Positions 26,066 to 33,711 of a stretch of 64,000 nucleotides of DNA are shown piece by piece. A program made the position numbers and the translations under genes. The notes under the pieces are model-generated. The model had not been told where the DNA came from. It searched no databases and saw nothing but the letters and a program-made list of their open reading frames with translations. This DNA comes from Williamsia sterculiae (GTDB lineage: Bacteria; Actinomycetota; Actinomycetes; Mycobacteriales; Mycobacteriaceae), in NCBI RefSeq assembly GCF_900156495.1, contig NZ_FTNT01000008.1, positions 62,001 to 126,000 of the forward strand, given 5' to 3'. Each line of letters starts with the position of its first letter. Position 1 is the stretch's first letter.

Positions 26066-26991
26066 CAGTCACCGCTGGTGATCATCGCCGTGGCCTGCTT
26101 TTTGATCTTGTCGAACGTCGAGATGACCACGGGGACGGGATCTTCCTTGCGTTTGACTTGGACGATGGCTGAGTCGTCGAAGTTGCCGGTGGTCAACACT
26201 TCCCAGGGCCCCACCGCAAACGTCTGACGCGAGACGCCGGACGTCGGGTTGATTCGGGTTCCACCACCGGTCGGATAATTCTCGCTGATACCGGATTGAC
26301 CGACGAGTACCGGACTCGAGGCCGGATAAGCATCGTCGGTCGCCGTCTTAGAAGCCTCCTGCGGCGAGCGCCACTTGGTCACCTCGATACTGAGACTGAG
26401 ATCAGTGTTGGCGCAGCCTAGGGATGCCTGTCTGAACCCATCCTTCTCTGTGTCGACCGTGTTGTTGGGCTCTTGGAACGAGTCAATAAACACGCTGGTG
26501 TCCAGGTTGGACAGGGCCAGAATCCGACACGGGTTGTGCTTCAAGTCGGCGTCAGACGTGTCCGCCGGCTTTGCGGGTGCAGGCGGTGGTGTTGATGTCG
26601 CCGAGGCAACCGAGGACGGACCTGGCTTCGCCCCCTGACCTTCCGCGAGCAGTTGCTTGTACGTCTTGTCTGACGGCTTGGCCGCACCCAGCTTGATCTT
26701 GGTCTTGGTCGACTCGGTCTGATCTGCGGCGATGCTCTGACGTACGACGACCCAGTTGGATTCTACGATGATGCTGCGATCGGCTGCGGCATCCTCGGAG
26801 TCAACGTTCTTGAAACCCTTGTCGCTTAGCGCGTCTTTCGCTTCGTCGAGCTTCATGCCGACAACCTTCGGCATCTTCTCACTGCGCTCGGCGTCATCAG
26901 CGTCGGTGTCGGTGCCATCTGCACACCCGGCGACGCCGAGCAGCACGAACACGAGAAAACCAATGACCACCAGCATGGGGCGCTTGTTCAC
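26062..26991 (-). CDS. PASTA-containing lipoprotein
   Basis: 309 residues. A signal peptide ends in the lipobox GVAGC (acylated Cys at about residue 23). Residues about 40-102 look like one PASTA domain (KMPKVVGMKLDEAKDALSDK), normally a cell-wall/muropeptide-binding module. After a Pro/Ala/Ser linker comes a domain resembling DUF3558 of mycobacterial lipoproteins (HNPCRILALSNLD; two further Cys). It would sit at the outer membrane face. It is coupled to the GIY-YIG gene by a GTGA overlap. Confidence 0.8.
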   Translation of the reverse strand: MNKRPMLVVIGFLVFVLLGVAGCADGTDTDADDAERSEKMPKVVGMKLDEAKDALSDKGFKNVDSEDAAADRSIIVESNWVVVRQSIAADQTESTKTKIKLGAAKPSDKTYKQLLAEGQGAKPGPSSVASATSTPPPAPAKPADTSDADLKHNPCRILALSNLDTSVFIDSFQEPNNTVDTEKDGFRQASLGCANTDLSLSIEVTKWRSPQEASKTATDDAYPASSPVLVGQSGISENYPTGGGTRINPTSGVSRQTFAVGPWEVLTTGNFDDSAIVQVKRKEDPVPVVISTFDKIKKQATAMITSGDW

Positions 26992-27101
26992 GTCGAGATC
27001 ATAAGCGACGTCATGTCCGCTGGCCGGGCTATGAGGATATGGTCAGAGCAACATGTTCGGCGCTGATCGCCGGCGTCACTGTCAAGCAGCAGCCTCGTTC
27101 A

Positions 27102-27503
27102 TTACCTCTCCGTATTTGGGGTTAGCAGTTTTTCTAGCTGTTGGCCGCGGTCGCAGGTACAGAAGCGCATTTCTTCGAACGGATGATAAATGCGACCGCC
27201 AGGTGAGCCGATGGCCTGATCAGTGTCGACGCCAGTAATGGCGGACCGGTGGGTGGCGTAACCTTTTCCATAACAGGCGTGACAGCCGCCGTATGCTTTC
27301 TCTGTATGGCGTATCGCTTCTTCTTGTCTGGCTTTGATGAACTTAAACAAATCTTCACGACCTTGATTCTTGATCGACGTGTAGTCGATCGTTACACCAG
27401 CTTGCCACTCGCTTAGCGCTACGAGCATCGTCTGTGTAATCTCGTGAATCTTCTGTCGCAGATCTTCATCCTGTGGCGTAGGGGTGTTAGCTTGCTCTGT
27501 CAT
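27102..27503 (-). CDS. Cys-rich hypothetical protein of the small-gene operon
   Basis: 133 residues from ATG 27503 (MTEQANTPTPQDEDLRQ), which overlaps the preceding micro-ORF by ATGA; the ORF extension to 27560 is not needed. It has a helical N-terminal half followed by a putative zinc-binding region YGGCHACYGKGYATHR and MRFCTCDRGQQLEKL (CxxC...CxC). Similar short zinc proteins occur in phage and plasmid early regions; the role is unknown. It is the last gene of the operon. Confidence 0.7.
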   Translation of the reverse strand: MTEQANTPTPQDEDLRQKIHEITQTMLVALSEWQAGVTIDYTSIKNQGREDLFKFIKARQEEAIRHTEKAYGGCHACYGKGYATHRSAITGVDTDQAIGSPGGRIYHPFEEMRFCTCDRGQQLEKLLTPNTER

Positions 27504-27601
27504 GATGGGCGTCCAGTCACATATCCGAGCGCAAAGAATGCGACCGCAAACGCGACGCATGATACGATTAATGAAACCGTCTGGAGCTTGTCTTTACTCA
27601 T
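27500..27601 (-). CDS. Micro-protein with one transmembrane helix (33 aa)
   Basis: ATG 27601 is preceded by an excellent ribosome-binding site (AAAGGAGGAGCGGAAGC). The peptide MSKDKLQTVSLIVSCVAFAV followed by AFFALGYVTGRPS is a single membrane helix. It overlaps the genes on both sides by ATGA, so it is embedded in the coupled operon. It is too short for routine ORF calling. Small membrane proteins of this kind may act in lysis, exclusion or assembly; no specific role is indicated. Confidence 0.75.
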   Translation of the reverse strand: MSKDKLQTVSLIVSCVAFAVAFFALGYVTGRPS

Positions 27602-27933
27602 GCTTCCGCTCCTCCTTTCCAGCCCGCTGATTTTAATGCGTCGTGTATATTTTGTTCATATTTATCTATTGCATAGTTCCATCTCGTGTCTTGAAATGAT
27701 GGCATTGGTTTAGCAAAACCCACCTCATCTGCTACCCATTGGAGGATGGCTTGCTTAGCTTCGGCGTAGTTCTTCTCAGTGAAATCTTCACATGACGGCA
27801 GCGCGACTTGATGGTGGCTATATTCGTCGCAGTTGATAACGTGAGATGCCTCTTGGGTGAGCGCCTGCCATAGGAGGCTGCCTAGCTTGTCGACGCTGTT
27901 ATCATCTAGTCCCTGTGTCTTATTAGTGGTCGT
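27598..27933 (-). CDS. Hypothetical protein with apparent ACG start codon
   Basis: A coding-like frame of 111 residues (TTNKTQGLDDNSVDKLGSLL; NCDEYSHHQVALPSCEDFTE; KQAILQWVADEVGFAKPMPS) ends at 27598 with an ATGA overlap to the next gene. No ATG, GTG or TTG is in frame near its beginning. At 27933 there is ACG at correct spacing after AGGAGAG, where ATG would be expected. The C/T difference would be silent in the overlapping upstream gene (AAC/AAT, Asn). Either a rare ACG start or a start-codon mutation. Confidence 0.6.
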   Translation of the reverse strand, partial: TTTNKTQGLDDNSVDKLGSLLWQALTQEASHVINCDEYSHHQVALPSCEDFTEKNYAEAKQAILQWVADEVGFAKPMPSFQDTRWNYAIDKYEQNIHDALKSAGWKGGAEA

Positions 27934-28270
27934 TTTTCTCTCCTAGGTCTATGCCTTGGTCTATCAATTTGAGGGTCAGGAGTAATAAGCATTTAAGCGC
28001 TGTTTCCGCGATTGGGTATTCACCTTGTGGCATATCAAATGTGCCAGCGCAAAATTTGCCATCCCACGCTCTCATGCCAGCTCTGCCGCCCATGTCGTGG
28101 TTGTATCGCAACACAACACTCAAGTCAGCTTTTTTAAAGGAATCTAGCAAGTAATCTGAACTATAGATTGGTGTGTAATTATCATGAGGCCATATTGCGT
28201 CACCCACAAAGTCGGAACATGCATATACCTGCTTGCATAGCTCATATAGCTCGGTATCTCTATTGGTCAC
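27923..28270 (-). CDS. Hypothetical protein (115 aa)
   Basis: MTNRDTELYELCKQVYACSD at the start, a region YSSDYLLDSFKKADLSVVLR, and GRAGMRAWDGKFCAGTFDMP, ending in a leucine-rich helix. Coding composition is clear and it overlaps its neighbours by 4 and 11 bases. Its end contains the ribosome-binding site (AGGAGAG) of the next gene. No family is recognised. Confidence 0.65.
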   Translation of the reverse strand: MTNRDTELYELCKQVYACSDFVGDAIWPHDNYTPIYSSDYLLDSFKKADLSVVLRYNHDMGGRAGMRAWDGKFCAGTFDMPQGEYPIAETALKCLLLLTLKLIDQGIDLGEKNDH

Positions 28271-28602
28271 TTCGTTTGCTCCTTCCAGTTGGTTAACTCC
28301 GCTATGCGCTCATCATTCTCCGTCTCAAAAATTCCGTACTCGTACTGCCAATCCGTCGCGTCGGAAAACGTCTTACCGGCATAGTTACTGGTAGCAACGT
28401 TGGCACGTTCGTCGAGTCGCGCCTTGCGGTCGACCGACTCGCACAGTGCCACCAGATCCTCACGGCATGCGTCGCAGTCACTGGCCGAACGCTCGGGCGT
28501 GTGCTTGCCTTCGTCGAGGTCGTGGTCTGCGAGGATGCGGGTCACTCCATCACGGATAGGATCACCTATCGAAAGGCTTATTTCGGCCGTTCTATTCATC
28601 AT
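28267..28602 (-). CDS. Hypothetical protein with CxxC motif (111 aa)
   Basis: Tandem ATGs at 28602/28599 follow AAAGGAAACG. The protein has a DPIRDGVTRILADHDLDEG segment and a DCDACREDLVALCESVDRKA segment with a CxxC, then an acidic Trp-containing tail. It overlaps both neighbours. No domain is recognised; probably an early phage-type small protein. Confidence 0.65.
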   Translation of the reverse strand: MMNRTAEISLSIGDPIRDGVTRILADHDLDEGKHTPERSASDCDACREDLVALCESVDRKARLDERANVATSNYAGKTFSDATDWQYEYGIFETENDERIAELTNWKEQTK

Positions 28603-28906
28603 CGTTTCCTTTTTTCATGGCCTCATAAGCCATCAATAAACTTGAACTCTCTTCCATCAGCTCTTCTAACTGGTCGCCCTCGGCGTCCTTGGCACGGAGC
28701 ATCGTGTCGCACAGGCGGAGCGCGATGCGGGCCATATCCGTGTTCAGCGCCGGGTTGGGCTCGGTGAAGCCCAGCTCCCTACGCGTGAGCTTGAGCCGCA
28801 GGTAAGCCGCACGGAACCGGTCGATCCGATGGCGATTCTGGTGGCGCTGTATGGCCTGCTCGCGGCGCTCGACCGGGAACTTGATGATGTTGGATTCGTC
28901 GGTCAT
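28592..28906 (-). CDS. Basic-acidic helical hypothetical protein (104 aa)
   Basis: MTDESNIIKFPVERREQAIQ followed by a basic helix (RHQNRHRIDRFRAAYLRLKL) and an acidic C-terminal helix (KDAEGDQLEELMEESSSLLM). This is the layout of a small nucleic-acid-binding or coiled-coil adaptor, but no family is assigned. The start overlaps the upstream stop by ATGA. Confidence 0.65.
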   Translation of the reverse strand: MTDESNIIKFPVERREQAIQRHQNRHRIDRFRAAYLRLKLTRRELGFTEPNPALNTDMARIALRLCDTMLRAKDAEGDQLEELMEESSSLLMAYEAMKKGNDDE

Positions 28907-29166
28907 GACTCGCCGTCCGTACTGATCAAGAACCGTAGGTCCCGCTCGTTCGTGCCGGTCAGCGGCGACTTATCTGTGGCTGTCGCTACTCGCACAACTG
29001 AGTCCCAAACCGCGCCCATGTGCCGGTGCAGCTCATCGGCGGCTTCCTCCGGTGTCATCCGAAACAGCAGCGGCATCCCGTGATCAGCAGACTCGTGCCA
29101 GTCCACGCATGCCACGTCGCGCTCGCAGAGCACGCACCTGCCCGACGTACATGGTCGGTCACTCAT
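28903..29166 (-). CDS. Small Cys-rich hypothetical protein (87 aa)
   Basis: The N-terminus SDRPCTSGRCVLCERDVACV has four cysteines in a knuckle-like arrangement, followed by DWHESADHGMPLLFRMTPEE and a helix AADELHRHMGAVWDSVV. A zinc site is likely. It overlaps both neighbours by 4 bases. No known family. Confidence 0.65.
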   Translation of the reverse strand: MSDRPCTSGRCVLCERDVACVDWHESADHGMPLLFRMTPEEAADELHRHMGAVWDSVVRVATATDKSPLTGTNERDLRFLISTDGES

Positions 29167-29984
29167 GCAGCGCCCTCACTGCTCATCGGCTCACGTCCGG
29201 CCACCAAGATCTCGTCAGCGGCTTTGAACACCTGCCCGATCGCCTGGTCACTCGGCACCTCACCGGACAACCAGCTACGGATATACGCGCGGCTCTCACC
29301 AGGATCGAAGTGGTCGTGCATGTCCAGCTCGTTCAGCACGATGTATGCGGTGGTCTCGGCCTGGAACTCACTGACGCCACGGTGCTTGGTGTAGTCGTGG
29401 TGTGCATCCGGTGCTGTATGCCCGATACAGATATGGCCAAGTTCGTGAATCGTCGTCTTGAATGGGTACCGCGCGACCGGGTTGATGGCCAGGTTGCGTC
29501 CGTAGCTGTAGCCCTGGGTGTTCGCGCTGATGTCGTCGTAGACCACCTCATTGATGGCGAGTGCACCTAACGCCCTCGCGCGGCTCCAGGTGGGGTGCTC
29601 GATCTCCGGAAGGGGCTCGCCCTCGGTGTCCGAGTAGACGAAAGCTCCCTTCACTGGCTTGAAGCGCTTGTACTTCTTCGGCTCGCCGGTCTCTTGGTCT
29701 ACCTCTCCCGTCTTTACCATGATCGGGCGGTAGATGTATTTGCCAGACGCACCTTTGACCACGTGCCGGCCAAACGCCTTCCAACCTTCGTAGCTGCACA
29801 CGGGTTCTCGGACACCCTGGCTGCGCAGGAGCATTTGGTTTCGGATGGAGTACGTGTGGGCCCTGTTGTACGTAGTGAGTTCACCAGGCTCGAGCGTCAG
29901 TGCTTGTTCGAGCAGATCAGCGGGCGTCAGCCTGGCGACTGACTCCGGGATCTCCGCGGCTGGTGGTCGGCGACGACCAGCCAC
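29163..29984 (-). CDS. ArdC-like anti-restriction protein
   Basis: 273 residues. The N-terminal half (AHTYSIRNQMLLRSQGVREP, YEGWKAFGRHVVKGASGKYI) is the ssDNA-binding ArdC N-domain pattern. The C-terminal half has the zinc-metallopeptidase motif HELGH at residues 180-184 (FKTTIHELGHICIGHT) and a downstream acidic region VSEFQAETTAYIVL with the third-ligand glutamate. ArdC proteins protect incoming conjugative or phage DNA from host restriction. The N-domain looks slightly shorter than in plasmid ArdC. Codon use is richer in GC than that of its operon neighbours. Confidence 0.82.
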   Translation of the reverse strand: MAGRRRPPAAEIPESVARLTPADLLEQALTLEPGELTTYNRAHTYSIRNQMLLRSQGVREPVCSYEGWKAFGRHVVKGASGKYIYRPIMVKTGEVDQETGEPKKYKRFKPVKGAFVYSDTEGEPLPEIEHPTWSRARALGALAINEVVYDDISANTQGYSYGRNLAINPVARYPFKTTIHELGHICIGHTAPDAHHDYTKHRGVSEFQAETTAYIVLNELDMHDHFDPGESRAYIRSWLSGEVPSDQAIGQVFKAADEILVAGREPMSSEGAA

Positions 29985-30299
29985 TTACGTAGTGACTCCA
30001 AAATTACTGTCATACCAGGCGTAGAAATCTTCGTCTGTAGCTTCATCGACATCGGGGCACCCATATTGATGAAACCACCACCCGTCGCGCCAATTCTCTT
30101 TACGCAGCTCACGCTCACTCAGGGCCTCCATGCCGTCGTAGTGCGGCGCACGACCCACTCTCAGGTCGCACCAGTCGCCGGACATCTCATAGAAGTCTTG
30201 GCCTCTCGCCTGTTTCTTGGCCTCTCGCGACGTGGTTGCGAACACAATTTCGCTACCAGCGTCGGGATCGCTTGCCATCTTAAGCTTGTAAGCCTTCAT
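29985..30299 (-). CDS. Hypothetical protein (104 aa)
   Basis: MKAYKLKMASDPDAGSEIVF, then ATTSREAKKQARGQDFYEMS and a Trp-rich part GDWCDLRVGRAPHYDG and WRDGWWFHQYGCPDVDEATD. The pattern of a beta-hairpin, helix and aromatic strand occurs in small actinophage proteins of unknown role. It abuts ArdC without a gap and overlaps the J-domain gene by ATGA. Confidence 0.7.
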   Translation of the reverse strand: MKAYKLKMASDPDAGSEIVFATTSREAKKQARGQDFYEMSGDWCDLRVGRAPHYDGMEALSERELRKENWRDGWWFHQYGCPDVDEATDEDFYAWYDSNFGVTT

Positions 30300-30895
30300 G
30301 CCTCACCCCCTACCGCACTCGCCGCCTGCTCATAAGCCCGCTGCACTGTCTGGAACTCGCCGGCACTGCCGCCGTGGTCGGGATGGTGCTTCATCAGCAT
30401 GGAGCGGTACGCAGCGCGGATCGTCTCGCGTGACGCCGTCGGTGATACCTCCAACACTTCGTGCCACGGCTTGGCGGTGAACGGCGTGATGATGGCTTCG
30501 GCCGGCAGTGCCTTGAAGCCGCGGAACGCGGCGTTGACCATCTCCTTCGCGCCCCAGCGTTCAAGGGACCGGAGCGCTTCGACGGTCAGCCGGATCGCCT
30601 GGAGGTTGTCGTGGACGTGCAACCACTTGTCGCACGGGATGCACTGTTGCTCGTCGTTCAGCGTGAAGTAGACGGCGACACCGCGATCGTCGGGCATACG
30701 CTGCTTCGCGTACAGAAGCCCGTCCTGGCGCACCATCATGTTTCTGCTGATCACGACGTCGGTCGCGCCCAGTCGGTCCAGCTCAATCAGTAGCTGATCG
30801 CGAGCGTATGAGAACGGGGTCTTGAACTTGGCTGACTTTGGGTACTCGGTTCGCGGCCATGCGGAAGGCCATTGCAGCGGGTAGGAGTCGATCAT
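30296..30895 (-). CDS. J-domain (DnaJ-like) phage/plasmid protein
   Basis: 199 residues. The C-terminal 55 residues are a J domain: PWHEVLEVSPTASRETIRAA, then YRSMLMKHHPDHGGSAGEFQ with HPD at 171-173. The N-terminal part (QLLIELDRLGATDVVISRNM; RGVAVYFTLNDEQQCIPCDK) is a conserved extension seen in actinobacterial mobile elements. It would recruit host DnaK, perhaps to a replication complex. A C-terminal J domain after a large N-domain is unlike housekeeping DnaJ. Confidence 0.85.
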   Translation of the reverse strand: MIDSYPLQWPSAWPRTEYPKSAKFKTPFSYARDQLLIELDRLGATDVVISRNMMVRQDGLLYAKQRMPDDRGVAVYFTLNDEQQCIPCDKWLHVHDNLQAIRLTVEALRSLERWGAKEMVNAAFRGFKALPAEAIITPFTAKPWHEVLEVSPTASRETIRAAYRSMLMKHHPDHGGSAGEFQTVQRAYEQAASAVGGEA

Positions 30896-31098
30896 GACGC
30901 GTCACCCCAATCGGACTTCGTCATGAGCACACATCGGCAGGGTAAGTGGCGGGTAGGGCTAGTTTGGACCGGGATAGCGATACGACGGCTGGTCAGCAGC
31001 CATGCGTCCTCGACACTAAACCCCAGGTTGCGCAGATGCGTTACTGCCGCAATCCTCTGTGCCACTCTGATTCTGAGAGCAATATTTGGACTCCTCAT
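30892..31098 (-). CDS. Small basic hypothetical protein (68 aa)
   Basis: MRSPNIALRIRVAQRIAAVT, then HLRNLGFSVEDAWLLTSRRI; strongly basic with a helix suited to nucleic-acid contact. It overlaps both neighbours by 4 bases, which is the best argument that it is real. No family is recognised. Confidence 0.55.
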   Translation of the reverse strand: MRSPNIALRIRVAQRIAAVTHLRNLGFSVEDAWLLTSRRIAIPVQTSPTRHLPCRCVLMTKSDWGDAS

Positions 31099-31745
31099 GA
31101 CTCACCCCCGTCACTCACCTCAATCCGCGGATCCGTGAACCCCGGGCTCCAACACCACGTCTTGCCGATCTCCCGCATCCGGCGTGACAGCTCGACCTCT
31201 TCGTCGTCCGTGCTGAAGTCCTCGGCTTGCTCCATGTGCCGGATCAAGCTCGCGGTGCTGACCCCGATGAATTTGCGGCGGATGACCTCTCCAAGTGACA
31301 GAGGTTCCGACTCGTCGTTTTCGAGAGCGCACCCGACGGCGTGCGGGTCACTGAAGTGCTCGCCGCAGCTGGCGCTTGAGTCACTGGGCTCGTTCAGTCC
31401 TCTGTCGATCCAGATCCGGTTCCAGCCGTCCACCGGCCCACGTTCACCGATGCCGTTGACGTACGCGCCGAGCAGCACCATCCAGGTGCGCAGCTCGTGG
31501 CGGTCGTTCATGTCGGCTTCGAGGTACTCGCGATCAATCTCGACGCTCAGCCGGTCACTGATCGCGCCGGTACTGACGAAGCTGTACATCGCGCTCGACT
31601 GACCGCCGTGGTGCAAGCTCGCGATGACCCTGGCGGTCGCGTCGTTGATGTCGCGCTCTTCTTCGATGGCTCGGGCGACTGCTAGCTCGACGAGGTCGGC
31701 GTCGCACAGTCTGTCTTTGTTGTTGTTGTTGGGTTGTCGTTCCAC
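31095..31745 (-). CDS. Hypothetical protein (216 aa)
   Basis: Starts at GTG 31745 behind AGGAGGTGAT. Sequence: RLCDADLVELAVARAIEEER, INDATARVIASLHHGGQSSA, RHELRTWMVLLGAYVNGIGE and an acidic second half ending in GKTWCWSPGFTDPRIEV. Mostly helical and soluble. It is the first larger gene of the operon after three small ones. Function unknown. Confidence 0.7.
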   Translation of the reverse strand: MERQPNNNNKDRLCDADLVELAVARAIEEERDINDATARVIASLHHGGQSSAMYSFVSTGAISDRLSVEIDREYLEADMNDRHELRTWMVLLGAYVNGIGERGPVDGWNRIWIDRGLNEPSDSSASCGEHFSDPHAVGCALENDESEPLSLGEVIRRKFIGVSTASLIRHMEQAEDFSTDDEEVELSRRMREIGKTWCWSPGFTDPRIEVSDGGES

Positions 31746-31756
31746 ATCACCTCCTG

Positions 31757-31960
31757 TTATTTGCTTATCTGATAGTCAATTGGTCGTCGCAGTCCGCACT
31801 TGGTGCAGCGCCGAATCGTGAATTGCGCGTATGGCACTTTGCTCATGTCCGCGGTGCGCTTGCGTTCCCCCGGTGTGCGCCGCTCGGGCTTGATCAGCTC
31901 GGTGATCGTTTCCCAGGCGTGGGGGCAGCTCGGCGCAGGCGAGGTCTGCTGACTGAGCAT
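31757..31960 (-). CDS. Small zinc-binding hypothetical protein (67 aa)
   Basis: Start ATG 31960 (MLSQQTSPAPSCPHAWETIT); the upstream extension is low-complexity Arg/Ser and probably a shadow. Metal ligands are suggested by CPHAW and RRCTKCGLRRPIDYQ. This Cys-x-His ... CxxC arrangement is common in small actinophage zinc proteins. It lies 11 bases before the GTG of the next gene. Confidence 0.6.
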   Translation of the reverse strand: MLSQQTSPAPSCPHAWETITELIKPERRTPGERKRTADMSKVPYAQFTIRRCTKCGLRRPIDYQISK

Positions 31961-31964
31961 CGCT

Positions 31965-32123
31965 CTATCCACCGACCTGCTCCTCGACCTGCTCGCGCAC
32001 CTTCGCGGCAATCATGGCCACGATCTCGGCTTCGGCTCGCTGTCCCGATTCGTCGTGCAGGTACGAGGTGCCGACCAGCGTGACCAGCTGCTGCTCTTCC
32101 TGCTCGTTGAGCTGAAGGATCAT
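31965..32123 (-). CDS. Small hypothetical protein (52 aa)
   Basis: Starts at ATG 32123 (MILQLNEQEEQQLVTLVGTS), an ATGA overlap with the preceding micro-membrane protein, and continues YLHDESGQRAEAEIVAMIAA with a charged end. Amphipathic helices only. No family. Confidence 0.6.
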   Translation of the reverse strand: MILQLNEQEEQQLVTLVGTSYLHDESGQRAEAEIVAMIAAKVREQVEEQVGG

Positions 32124-32224
32124 GACTGCACCTTGGCGATGACGGCGATGATGAACAGAATCGCCAGGCTCCAGAAGAGCAGCTTCCATGAGCGTGACAT
32201 CTTGGCGGGTGGTTCAGTGTTCAT
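32120..32224 (-). CDS. Micro-protein with one transmembrane helix (34 aa)
   Basis: ATG 32224 with AAGGAG nine bases upstream. The peptide MNTEPPAKMSRSWKLLFWSL, then AILFIIAVIAKVQS is one N-in membrane helix. It is coupled to the next gene by ATGA. It resembles the micro-protein at 27500-27601 in design but not in sequence. Confidence 0.65.
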   Translation of the reverse strand: MNTEPPAKMSRSWKLLFWSLAILFIIAVIAKVQS

Positions 32225-32463
32225 TGGTGTTGCTCCTTGTGAAATTATTGGGCCGATGACCTCTCGCATGGGCCACCGGCTCGGGTTCGTGAAAGGCATA
32301 GTGCTAGCAGCGACAAATCTCAACGGACTTATCATGTTTACCGTGTTTTGAAATACAGTTGGCATGGCTTGATCGTCATCTGAGGCCGACGTCGGAGCTG
32401 CGAGGTTAGTGTCCCTGCCGGCACCATGCCTTCACGAACCGGATTGTTAAAGTCTTCCGCCGC

Positions 32464-33023
32464 TCACCACCAGTTCCCGCAATCGCGGCCGTTGATCGGC
32501 ACGCGAGCAACCCAGTGCGCCTTCGCCCGCGTCCACGAGCCATACCGGTGGAGCATGTAGCTCTCCCAGTAGGCCAGTTGGCAATCGCGGTTTGTTCGCC
32601 AATCAGGGCACACACTTGCGAGCTTCGCGCACGGAAGTGACTGGCCGAGGCCACAAGCACTGGACTCCGCGTTGACCGCGTCTAAGCGTCCGCCTGACTC
32701 ATGCTCGAAGATGAAGGCCTTGGCGTCGGTTTCGGCGTCCCGGAGCGCCTGGACGGGCTCTGGTGCGGTCTGAGCGACTATTCGTGATGGTTGCCGCTTC
32801 CCCGCCGTCGTGCGGACGGTGGTTAGCGGCGATCGGCTTTTGACGCCGCGGCCGTCAGTACCTCGGCATTCGTAACCGTGACGTTAGCGTGGAAGAACCA
32901 GCCGGCGATCAGGCCGGCGACGGCTGCGGTCATGACCGTGACGATGAGCCACGGGATGATGACGCTGACCGCGATGGTCCTGGGTTGGTTAGGTGCTGTT
33001 GGTGAGAGTGTTTTGTTCGACAT
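32464..33023 (-). pseudogene. Membrane-anchored lytic transglycosylase split by a -1 frameshift
   Basis: Frame 1 starts at ATG 33023 behind ACGGAG. It encodes a cytoplasmic tail and a membrane helix (TAAVAGLIAGWFFHANVTVT) and stops at 32823. The -1 frame has no stop across the overlap, contains no ATG/GTG/TTG start, and encodes the catalytic domain FIFEHESGGRLDAVNAES, then SACGLGQSLPCAKL and WESYMLHRYGSW, a lytic transglycosylase/APF C-terminal-like fold with Glu in the EHESGG motif. It ends at 32464. A slip at the A4 run (32838-32841) joins the parts into about 186 residues. Such enzymes open peptidoglycan for conjugation or phage entry/exit. Confidence 0.75.
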
Positions 33024-33312
33024 GTTTGTCTCCGTTATTTAGTTGTGGCGCGGTTGCCCGCGCAGTCCCCTAGCCGTGTCATCGCTCGCAGTTCGCTTGG
33101 CTTATGTTCATCGCGTGGATCGTTTAGGCGCGATCGTGCAAGTTTGTGAGCGGTGATACGGCTACGGGTTAGTTGTTAATGTTTGGTGACCTTGCTTGGG
33201 TCTAAAACAAGTTAATCACACTAATGGTTATAATGCAATACTAAGCGACCTGGTTTGTGGGCTTTAACAGAGGCAAAAATAGCGGGTTATTTTTACAACA
33301 TGTCGATATGTT

Positions 33313-33708
33313 TCATAGCTCGAACGGCCGAATAGGCAGGTCGTCGACGTCGTTGGGACGCTGCTCGTACTGCACGCGATACTCCATGTACAGCCGTTCT
33401 GCGACACGTTCGAGCACGAGGGGGAACGACGCCTCGGTCAGCAGGCCGTCCCGGAGGTTGAACATGACCCAGTACGGCGGCTCATGTTCTTGCACCGTCA
33501 TCAGCAGCTCCCCCGAGCCCGGCGGGGCGAGTGCCGGGAACGAGCTCCACGTGCGCTCGTTCTGACTCGATGGCGCATCGCCTTCGGCCGTCCCGATGCC
33601 ATACGACGTGTACAGCTCTTCCAGAATCCCGACCATCGCTTCCTTCCACAGGTGGGCGATGCCGATCTTGGACTCTGGGGTGATCTCGAGGTAGAGCGCG
33701 TGCTTCAC
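33313..33708 (-). CDS. Hypothetical protein (131 aa)
   Basis: MKHALYLEITPESKIGIAHL, then WKEAMVGILEELYTSYGIGT and GELLMTVQEHEPPYWVMFNL; alpha/beta composition with a conserved-looking aromatic strand pair. It stops 3 bases after the coiled-coil gene's end upstream and was probably transcribed with it. The 289 bases between this gene and 33024 hold no ORF I trust. Confidence 0.65.
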   Translation of the reverse strand: MKHALYLEITPESKIGIAHLWKEAMVGILEELYTSYGIGTAEGDAPSSQNERTWSSFPALAPPGSGELLMTVQEHEPPYWVMFNLRDGLLTEASFPLVLERVAERLYMEYRVQYEQRPNDVDDLPIRPFEL

Positions 33709-33711
33709 GGG

